From Stenotrophomonas maltophilia R551-3 (GTDB lineage Bacteria; Pseudomonadota; Gammaproteobacteria; Xanthomonadales; Xanthomonadaceae), in NCBI RefSeq assembly GCF_000020665.1, contig NC_011071.1, positions 982,501-1,046,500 of the forward strand: a stretch of DNA of 64,000 nt. The letters run 5' to 3'. This document shows, piece after piece, positions 8,536 through 18,200 of the stretch; position 1 is the stretch's first letter; every line of letters begins with the position of its first letter. The notes beneath the pieces are model-generated. The model saw nothing but the letters and a program-made list of their open reading frames with translations. It did no database searches and was not told the DNA's origin. Position numbers and translations under genes: made by a program.

Positions 8536-8853
8536 ATGGCCTGGATCTATCTGTTGTTCGCCGGCCTGCTGGAAATCGTCTGGGCCGTGTCCATGAAGCA
8601 GTCCGAAGGCTTCACCAAACTCACGCCCACCGTGGTCACCATCATCGGCATGATCGCCAGCTTCTGGCTGCTGGCGGTGGCGATGCGCAGCCTGCCGTTG
8701 GGTACCGCCTACACGATCTGGACAGGTATTGGTGCGGTCGGCGCCTTCGTGGTCGGTATCGTCTTCCTCGGCGAGCAGGTCAGCCCGATGCGGATCGGCG
8801 CGGCACTGTTGATCGTCTCCGGCCTGGTGCTGATGAAACTCTCGAGCAGCTGA
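8536..8853 (+). CDS. sugE: SMR-family guanidinium exporter SugE/Gdx
   Basis: A 105-residue small multidrug resistance family protein with four transmembrane helices in the inner membrane. It exchanges guanidinium for protons as an antiparallel dimer; the essential Glu is in helix 1 (FAGLLEIVWAVSMKQS, Glu13). LLEIVWAVSMK in helix 1 and the spacing are of the SugE/Gdx subtype, not the EmrE/QacE drug-export subtype. A strong RBS (AAGAGGAGGG) precedes the ATG and appears to be controlled by the guanidine-II riboswitch. Confidence 0.95.
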   Translation: MAWIYLLFAGLLEIVWAVSMKQSEGFTKLTPTVVTIIGMIASFWLLAVAMRSLPLGTAYTIWTGIGAVGAFVVGIVFLGEQVSPMRIGAALLIVSGLVLMKLSSS

Positions 8854-9210
8854 GTGCATTTGGTTGGGCGGAGAAGGGAATCTCCGCCTGCAGCAGGTAT
8901 ATGCATTTTCGGCAAGATGATTTTCTTCACGCATTTTATTTGACGCGCGTCATGAAAATAATGCGTGTGATTCACATGCCGCTGGCGCCATCGGCCGCAC
9001 AGTGCCGCCATTCGTCATGCGAAATCGGGGAGTTTTCGCCTTGGCGGACACGTTGGCCTGCCTGTTTCAGGTGCGGCCGCGTGAAGATGTGAAGATTTTC
9101 AGAAGTTAATGAAGCCAGGCCTTGTTCCCGTGTCGGGAGCCGGGGTGGGCCGCATTGTCTTCAAAAAACCTGCCTGCAGTGCCATCTGGTCTTTTCATGG
9201 AGATTTACCG
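8854..9210. other. Intergenic region upstream of the giant autotransporter
   Basis: A 357-bp gap. The part around 8895-8985 is clearly richer in A+T than its surroundings and probably holds the autotransporter promoter; a TTGACG at 8940 lacks a well-placed -10. A good RBS (GGAG) sits before 9211. No gene was recognised. Confidence 0.5.
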
Positions 9211-12200
9211 ATGAACCGCATTTACCGTCTGGTTTTCAATCGTGCCCTCGGCGTAATGCAGGTTGCTTCGGAGGTCGCCCAGAATCCCGGCGGAAGCGCG
9301 GTCTGCGCAGGGCGGGTGCCGCGATTGAGGGCGCACCAGCTGGCGGTCGCGCTGGCGGCCACGCTGGCCAGTGGTTCGGCGTTCGCGGCGTGCAATACGG
9401 TGGGCTCAACGGTCACGTGCGACCCTGGCTCGGTCAGCAACTACATCAACGCTAATTCCGGCATCACGGTGAACGTGCTGGCAGGGGCCACGCTGCGCAC
9501 GCCTCCGGTTATCGGTGGTGGCAATGCGGCGACGTTGAGCGGCGACAACGTGACGGTCAACAACAGTGGCACGATCGATCCGAGCTCGCTCATCCTCGCG
9601 TCGCCCGGACTGGTCATCGGCAACGGTTCTGCCAACAACAGCGCGATCGTCGTCAACAACAATTCCGGCGGACAGATCAAGGGTGTCGTCAACATCGCAA
9701 CGCTGCTGGGTTTCGGGGGGCAGGCGCTGGTGGCACAGAATGTCAACGGCACTACCACAATCAACAATGCCGGCCTGATCAGTACGTCGTTGATCGGCGC
9801 AGGCAGCGTTTCCGACGCGACCACGGTGGTGACCTATGGTGGCGCGGCAGCCAATGTGACCAACACAGGCACCATCGACGGACGCACCGGCCTGGGTGCT
9901 TCTGGCGGTAATACGTTCCTCAATGCGGGGGCTGTCAGTGGCAGCGTTCACCTGGGTGATTCAACTGGCGGCAATACCTTTACCGCAGTGTCGGGTTCCA
10001 GCGTTGTGGCAGGCGGCGGCAGCGCCCTTGCCGGCGTGATTACCGGTGTTACCGGGGTGAAGGTTGCGGCTGCGGGAACGGTCGACGCCGGTACGGGCAG
10101 CGGCGCCGCCAACAACACGCTGGTGCTGCAGAACAGCGCAGCCGGCCCAGGCGCGGGCACTGGCGGTGCAGTGACCACGCTGGGCTGGAACCGGTACCTC
10201 AACTTCCAGAAGCTCACCGTCAACAGCGGCACCTGGAACCTGCAGGGCGCATGGGGCGGAACCGGGCAGACGACGCTCAATGATGGCCTGGTCAATTTCA
10301 ACGACACCGACTCCTTTGGCACAGGGTTGTTCACGGCCAACGGCGGTGCCATTGCGTCCTCCACAGCGGGCCTGAATCTGGCCAACGCTTTCAGCCTCGG
10401 TGGCAATCTGTCCCTGGCCGGGACCAATGCGTTTGGTCTGGGGGGCGTGCTTTCAGGCACTGGCGGGCTGACGGTCAACAACACCGGCATTGTCACCCTG
10501 GGCGGCGCGAACCTGTTCTCAGGTGGCGTCAACCTCAATGCCGGTGGCCTGGTGCTGGGCAATGCCGGTGCACTCGGCAGCGGCAACCTGACCGTCGGTG
10601 GCAGCGCTTCGCTGGATACGACGGCGGGCTTCACCCTTGGCAACAATCTGGTGATCAATGGCGCGGGCTCGCTGAACCTGCTGGGCAGCAACGCGTTGTC
10701 TTTGAACGGTTCGATCTCGGGCGCCGGCAACCTGATCAAGGCGGGTCCGGGTACCCTCACCTTGAATGGTGCCAACCTGCTTACAGGCTCCTTCGCGGTC
10801 ACCGGTGGTGCGCTGGCATTGGGCGTCGGTGGCAGCCTGTCGCCGACAAGTGCGATCTCGCTGGGCGCAGGTACCAACCTCGATCTCTCGGTTGCAGCCA
10901 GCCAGACCATCGGTTCGCTTGCCGGATCCGGTGCGCTCAACCTCGGCGCGCGCAGCCTCACCCTGGGTGGCCTGAACACCAGCACCAGCTTCTCCGGCGT
11001 CATCGGCGGTGTCGGTGGCGCGCTCGTCAAGGTCGGTACGGGTACCCAGACCCTGTCTGGTGCCAATACCTTCACCGGTGGCGTCGCGCTCAACGGCGGC
11101 GGCCTGCTGCTGGGCAATGCGGGCGCGCTGGGCACCGGCGCACTCGGTGTCGGCGGCAACGTGTCTCTCGATGGCACTGGCGGGGCACTTGCTCTCGCCA
11201 ACGCGGTCAATCTGGGCGCGGGCGGCATCCTCAATCTGTCCGGGAACCAGGCGTTGACCTTCAACGGCGTCGTCGGTGGTACCGGCAGCCTGGTCAAGAA
11301 CGGTGCGGCCACCCTGACCCTCAACAACGCCAACACGTTTGGTGGAGGGCTGTCGCTCACGGCTGGTGGGCTGGTCCTCGGCAACGGCGGTGCGCTGGGA
11401 ACCGGTGCACTGGGTGTCGGTGGTGTGGCAACGCTTGATGCCAGCACGGCGCTGAGCGTGGGCAATGGCATCAACCTGGGGGCCGGCGGCTCGCTCAGCG
11501 TGCTGGGTAGCAATGCGCTGACCCTGGGCGGCGTCATCAGCGGCACCGGCAGCCTGGTCAAGAACGGCGCTGCTACGTTGACGCTGGGCGGCGCCAATGC
11601 GTTCACCGGTGGATTGGCGATCAACGCAGGCAAGGTCGCGCTGGCCAGTGGCGGCAGTCTCGCAGCCACCGGTGCAGTGAATCTGGTCAATGCAGGGACG
11701 GAGCTGGACATCTCGCTCGGCGGCAACCAGACCATCGGCGCGCTGTCCGGCATCGCCGGCAGCACCGTGACGCTGGGCGGCAGCACGCTCACCTTTGGCG
11801 ACGCCACCAACCAGACCTTCGGCGGCGTGATCGGCGGTACCGGTGGCCTGGTCAAGCAGGGAACGGGCACGCAGACGCTCAGCGGCGCCAATACCTTCAG
11901 TGGTGGCCTGAACCTGGCGGCCGGTGGCCTGCTGCTGGGCAACGGCAGTGCACTCGGTACCGGCGCGTTGACGGTCAGCGGCAATGGCTCGCTCGACGCA
12001 ACCGCAGCACTGAATCTGGGCAATGCCATCAACCTTGGCGCGGTGCTGACCCTGCCCGGCAGCCAGAACCTGACCCTGGGCGGCAACATCACCGGCAGCG
12101 GCAGCCTGACCAAGAACGGCGCCTCGCTGCTGACCTTGAACGGCACCAATGCGTTCAGCGGCGGCCTGAACCTCAATGCCGGCAGCCTGCTGCTGGGCAA

Positions 12201-15200
12201 CAGCGGTGCACTCGGCACCGGCGCATTGAGCGTGGGTGGCAATGCATCGCTCGATGGCAGCACGGCACTGAACCTGACCAACAATGTGGCGCTTGGGACG
12301 GGGGCCTCGCTGTCGTTGCCGGGCACGCAGGCGGTCACGCTTGGCGGGGTGGTTTCCGGCGCCGGTGGTCTGATCAAGAACGGTGCCACCACGCTTACCC
12401 TCAACGGTGCCAATACCTTCGGTGGCGGGCTGGTGCTCAACGGTGGTGGCCTGATGCTGGGCAACGCCGGCGCGCTGGGAACCGGTCTGCTTGCAGTGGG
12501 CGCCAACGCCACCCTCGACAGTTCGGTGGCATTGAACCTGGCCAACGCCATTGACCTGGACGCTGGTGCGCAGCTGAGCCTGACCAGCAACCAGAATGTC
12601 GCACTGGGCGGGCTGGTGTCGGGTACCGGCAGCCTGATCAAGACCGGCACCGGTGTGCTGTCGTTGAACAACAGCAACACCTTCAGCGGTGGTCTTGCAT
12701 TGAATGCAGGTGGCCTGTCGGTGGGCGCCAACGGTGCGCTCGGTACCGGGGCGCTGAACATCGGCGGCAATGTTTCTCTGGATGCGAGTGCCCCGGTTTC
12801 GCTGGCCAACGCGGTGAGCCTGGGCGCCAATACGCTGACCCTGCCGGGCAGCAGCAATCTCACTCTGAGCGGTGTGGTGAGTGGTGCCGGTGGCCTGATC
12901 AAGAACGGCGCCTCGACGCTGACGCTGTCCGGTGCGAATACCTTCCTCGGGGGCGCCACGGTCAATGCCGGCACGCTTGCACTGGGTGCAGGTGGCAGCC
13001 TGGCCGCGGCCGGGGCGGTGAATCTTGCTGGCACCGGTGCTGCACTGGACATCTCCGCAGCGGGGGCGGGCCAGACCATCGGGGCGTTGAACGGCGTCGC
13101 CGGCAGCCAGGTGACCCTGGGCGCGCAATCGCTCACCTTCGGCGGGGCCAGCAACGGCGCATTTGCCGGTGTCATCGACGGCAGCGGCGGACTGATCAAG
13201 ATCGGTACCGGCGTGCAGACCCTGTCCGGCGCCAACACGTTCAGCGGTGGCGTGGCACTCAATGCGGGTGGCCTGGTGCTGGGCAATGCGGGTGCGTTGG
13301 GTACGGGCGCGCTGGGGATCGGTGGCAACGTCAGCCTGGACAGCACGGTCGCTCTGAATCTGGGCAATGCCGTGAACTTCGGCGTTGGCACCCAGCTGAC
13401 CCTGGGCGGCAGCAGCGATGTCGCGCTCAGCGGTGTGGTGGCGGGCGCCGGCAACCTGGTCAAGAACGGTACTGGCCTGCTGACCCTCAACAACAGCAAT
13501 ACCTTCGGAGGTGGCTTGGCCTTGAATGGCGGCGGTCTGGTGGTCGGTGCCAATGGCGCACTGGGTACCGGCGCGCTGGCCGTGAATGCGAGCACCACGC
13601 TGGATGCCGGTGCTGCGGTCAGCCTGGGCAATGCGGTCAATCTGGGCTCGGGTGTTGCGCTGACCCTGCCGGGCAGCAATGCGCTGACGCTGTCAGGTGT
13701 GATCGGAGGCAACGGCAGCCTGGTCAAGAGTGGTGCGGCCACGCTGACGCTGTCCGGCGCCAACACCTACACCGGCGGCACCACCATCAATGCCGGCACG
13801 CTGGCGTTGGGGGTGGGTGGCAGCCTTGCCGCAGCGGGTGATGTCACGCTGGGCGCAGGCGCTGGCTTCGATATCTCCGGTGCCGGCGGCAGCCAGACCA
13901 TCGGCGCGCTCAATGGTGCGGGCGGAAGCACGCTGGCGCTGGGTGGCAATTCGTTGACCTTCGGCACGGCCGGCAATGCTGCCTTCGACGGCGTGATCAG
14001 TGGCGGTGGTGGTCTGGTCAAAGTGGGCGCGGGCGTGCAGACGTTGTCTGCTGCCAACACCTTCGGCGGCGGCGTCACGCTCAATGCCGGCGGCCTGCTG
14101 CTGGGCAACGACGCGGCGCTGGGCTCTGGCGCGCTCACCGTCGGCGGGGCGGCCACGCTGGACACCACCGGCCTGGCAGCACTGACCAACAACATCGCGC
14201 TCAACGCAGGCCTGACCGTACTGGGCACCAATGCACTGACGCTCAACGGGGTGATTTCCGGTACCGGCAGCCTGACCAAGGATGGCGTCGCAACGCTGAC
14301 CTTGAACGGCATCAACACCTATACCGGTGGTACCAACATCAACACCGGCACACTGGCGCTGGGTGCCGGTGCAAGCCTGGCGGCGAGCGGTACCGTGAAC
14401 CTCGCCACCGGCGCGACGCTGGATCTGTCGGCCGGCAGTGGCACGCAGGTGTTCGGCACCCTGGTCGGCAACGGTACGGTCAACCTGGGCGCCAATTCGA
14501 TCGAAGTCGGCGGGGCGACCAATGGCACCTTCAGTGGCTCTATCGCAGGTACGGGTGGCCTGACCAAGGTCGGTGCGGGCATCGAGACGCTGACCGGTGC
14601 CAACACCTACACCGGCGGCACCTTCATCAATGCCGGCACACTGGCGATCGGTCCGGGTGGCAGCCTGGCGGCCACCGGTGCAGTGACACTCACCGCAGCG
14701 GGAACCGGCTTCGACATCTCGACGTCCGGTGCCAGCCAGACCATTGGTTCGTTGGCCGGCGTGATCGGCTCCACGGTCAGTCTGGGGGCGCAGTCGCTGA
14801 TCCTCGGCGGCAACGGCAACAGCGTGTTCGACGGCGCGATCTCCGGTACCGGCGGCCTGGTCAAGAACGGCACCGGCATCCTGACGCTGGGCGGCGCCAA
14901 CCTGTTCAGTGGCGGCCTGGCGCTCAATGGCGGCGGCCTGGTGGTCGGCAACAACGCCGCGCTCGGCAGCGGTGCGCTGACCGTGGGTGCCAACGCTACG
15001 CTGGATGCTTCGATCGCGGCCAACCTGGCCAACAACATCGCGCTGGCATCGGGCGCCAACCTCGACCTGCTGGGCAGCAATGCGCTCACCCTGGGCGGCA
15101 TGGTTTCCGGTACCGGTGGCCTGATCAAGAACGGTGCGGCCACCGTGACCCTGACCGGTGCGAATACCTACACCGGAGGCACCACCATCAACAGCGGCAC

Positions 15201-18200
15201 GCTGGCCATCGGTGCTGGTGGCAGCCTGGCCTCGACCGGTGCGGTGGACCTGGCCGGTACCGGTACCCTCGACATCTCGGCCGGCAACCAGAGCATCGGT
15301 TCGCTTGCCGGTGTGGCCGGCAGCACCGTGGCGCTGGGTGGTAGCGCGCTGACCCTGGGCGGCACCGTTGACAGTGCCTTCAATGGCGCGATCACCGGCA
15401 ACGGTGGCCTGATCAAGAACGGTGCGGGCGTGCAGACCCTCAACGGCGCCAGCACCTTCAGTGGTGGTGTAACGCTCAATGCAGGCGGCCTGGTGGTCGG
15501 CAACGATGCAGCTCTGGGTACCGGGGCGGTAACGGTGGGTGGCAACGGCACGCTCGATTCGAACACTGCGGTGACGCTGGCCAACAACTTCGTCCTCAAC
15601 GCCGGGCTGACCGTGCTCGGCAGCAACAACCTCACCCTCAACGGCAACCTGAGTGGCACCGGGGCGCTGACCAAGGACGGTTTGGCGACGCTGACCTTGA
15701 ACGGTACCAATACCTATACCGGTGGCACCTTCATCAATGCCGGTACGCTGGCATTGGGCGCCGGCGCGAGCCTGCATGCCAGTGGCATCGTCAATCTGGC
15801 TTCGGGCGCGACCTTCGATCTGTCGGCGGGCAGCGGCACGCAGCAGTTCGGCACCCTGGTCGGCAACGGTACGGTGAACCTGGGGGCAAACACCTTGACC
15901 ATTGGCGGTCCCGCCAATGGCACGTTCAGCGGTTCGGTGGGTGGTACCGGTGGGCTGATCAAGGAAGGCACCGGCACCCAGACCCTGACCGGTAACAATA
16001 CCTTCACCGGTGGCACCACCATCAATGCGGGCACGCTGGCGATTGGCGCCGGTGGCAGCCTGGCATCGAATGGTGCGGTGACATTGGCCAATGCCGGTAC
16101 GGCGTTCGACATTTCTGCCGGGGGTGCGCAGAGCATCGGGTCGTTGGCTGGTGTTGCCGGCAGCACGGTTGCGCTGGGCGGCAGCACGCTGACCCTCAAT
16201 GGCGTGGGCAACACCACCTTCGCCGGTGACATCACCGGCACCGGCGGGCTGGTGAAGAACGGGGCGGGCGTGCAGACCCTGATCGGCGCGAATACATTCA
16301 GCGGCGGCGTGGCGCTCAATGCCGGTGGCCTGACGCTGGGCAATGGTGGTGCGCTGGGTACCGGTACGCTGACGGTGGGCGGCAACGCCATGCTGGATGG
16401 CACCACTGCGTTGACCGTGGGCAACAACGTGCAGCTGACCAGCGGCACGCTGACCCTGGCGGGCAGCAACGCGCTCGCGCTGAATGGTGTGATCAGTGGT
16501 GCGGGTGGTCTGCTCAAGGATGGCGCCGCGACCGTCACTCTCGGCGGTGCCAGCAGCTATGCCGGTGACACCACGATCAACAGTGGCGTCCTGGCAGTGG
16601 GTGCCGGTGGCACCCTGTCGGGTGCGAGCACGGTCAATCTGACCGGTGCCGGCACGCTGGACATCAGCGCCGGTGGCAATCAGAGCATCGGTGGCCTGGC
16701 CGGCGTGACCGGCTCCAGCGTCGTGCTGGGTGGCGCAACCCTCACCACCGGCGGCAACAACGGCAGCACCGCCTTCGCTGGCGTGTTGAGTGGCAGCGGT
16801 GGCCTGGTGCAGAGTGGCACCGGCACGCTGACCCTGAGCGGCGACAACGTCTATACCGGTGGCACCACCATCAACGGTGGCAGCACGCTGCAGCTCGGCA
16901 ACGGTGGCAGCACCGGTTCGGTGCTGGGCGACATCACCAACAACGGCAGCCTGGTCTACAACCTGGGCAGCACCGCAACTGTGGGCGGCGTGGTCAGTGG
17001 CAGTGGTGGCCTGACCCAGGCTGGCAGCGGCACGCTGGTGCTGACCGGCAACAACACCTACACCGGCGGTACCACCATCAATGCAGGCGGCACGCTGCAG
17101 GTCGGCAACGGCGGTGCGACCGGCGCGATCGTCGGCGACATCACCAACAACGGCGCGCTGGTGTCCAACGTGGCGGGCAACACCACGCTGGGCGGCACCA
17201 TCAGCGGCAGCGGTGGCCTGACCCAGGCCGGCGCTGGCACGCTGGTGCTGACCGGCAACAACACCTATACCGGCGGCACCACCATCAATGCCGGTGGCAC
17301 GCTGCAGGTCGGCAATGGCGGTGCGACCGGTGCGATCACCGGTAATGTCGCCAACAACGGCAGCCTGGTGTTCGACGTGGCGGGCAACACCACGGTCGGC
17401 GGCGCGATCAGTGGCAGCGGTGGCCTGACCCAGGCCGGTGGCGGCGTGCTGACGCTGGTCGGCAACAACACCTACACCGGCGGCACCACCATCAATACCG
17501 GTGGCACGCTGCAGGTGGGCAATGGTGGAGCGACCGGTTCGATCGCTGGCGACATCACCAACAATGGTTCGCTGATCTCCAACGTCGCGGGCAACACCCT
17601 GCTGGGCGGCACCATCAGTGGTACGGGTGGCCTGACCCAGGCGGGCAGTGGCACGCTGGTGCTGACCGGCACCAACACCTACACCGGCGGCACCACCATC
17701 AACACCGGCGGCACGCTGCAGCTGGGCAACGGTGGTGCGACCGGCTCGATCGTCGGCGACGTCATCAACAACGGCACGCTGGTGTCCAACGTCGCGGGCA
17801 ACACCACGCTGGGCGGCACCATCAGCGGCAGCGGTGGCCTGACCCAGGCCGGCAGTGGCACGCTGACCGTGACCGGCAACAACACCTACACCGGCCCGAC
17901 CACCATCAATACCGGTGGCACCCTGCAGGTGGGCAATGGTGGCGCCACCGGTTCGATCGGCGGCAGTGTCACCAACAACGGCAGCCTGGTGTTCAACGTG
18001 GGCGGCAACACCACCGTCGGCGGCGCCATCAGCGGCAGCGGTGGCCTGACCCAGGCCGGCAGCGGCACGCTGATCCTGGGCGGCAACAACACCTATACCG
18101 GCGGTACCACCATCAACACCGGTGGCACGCTGCAGGTCGGCAACGGCGGTGCGGGCGGGTCGATTGCCGGCAACGTCAGCAACAACGGCAGCCTGGTGTT

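Noticed and set aside
8940..8968. TTGACG as the autotransporter promoter
   Set aside because: No -10 element at 16-18 bp; the A+T-rich region is noted without naming a promoter.
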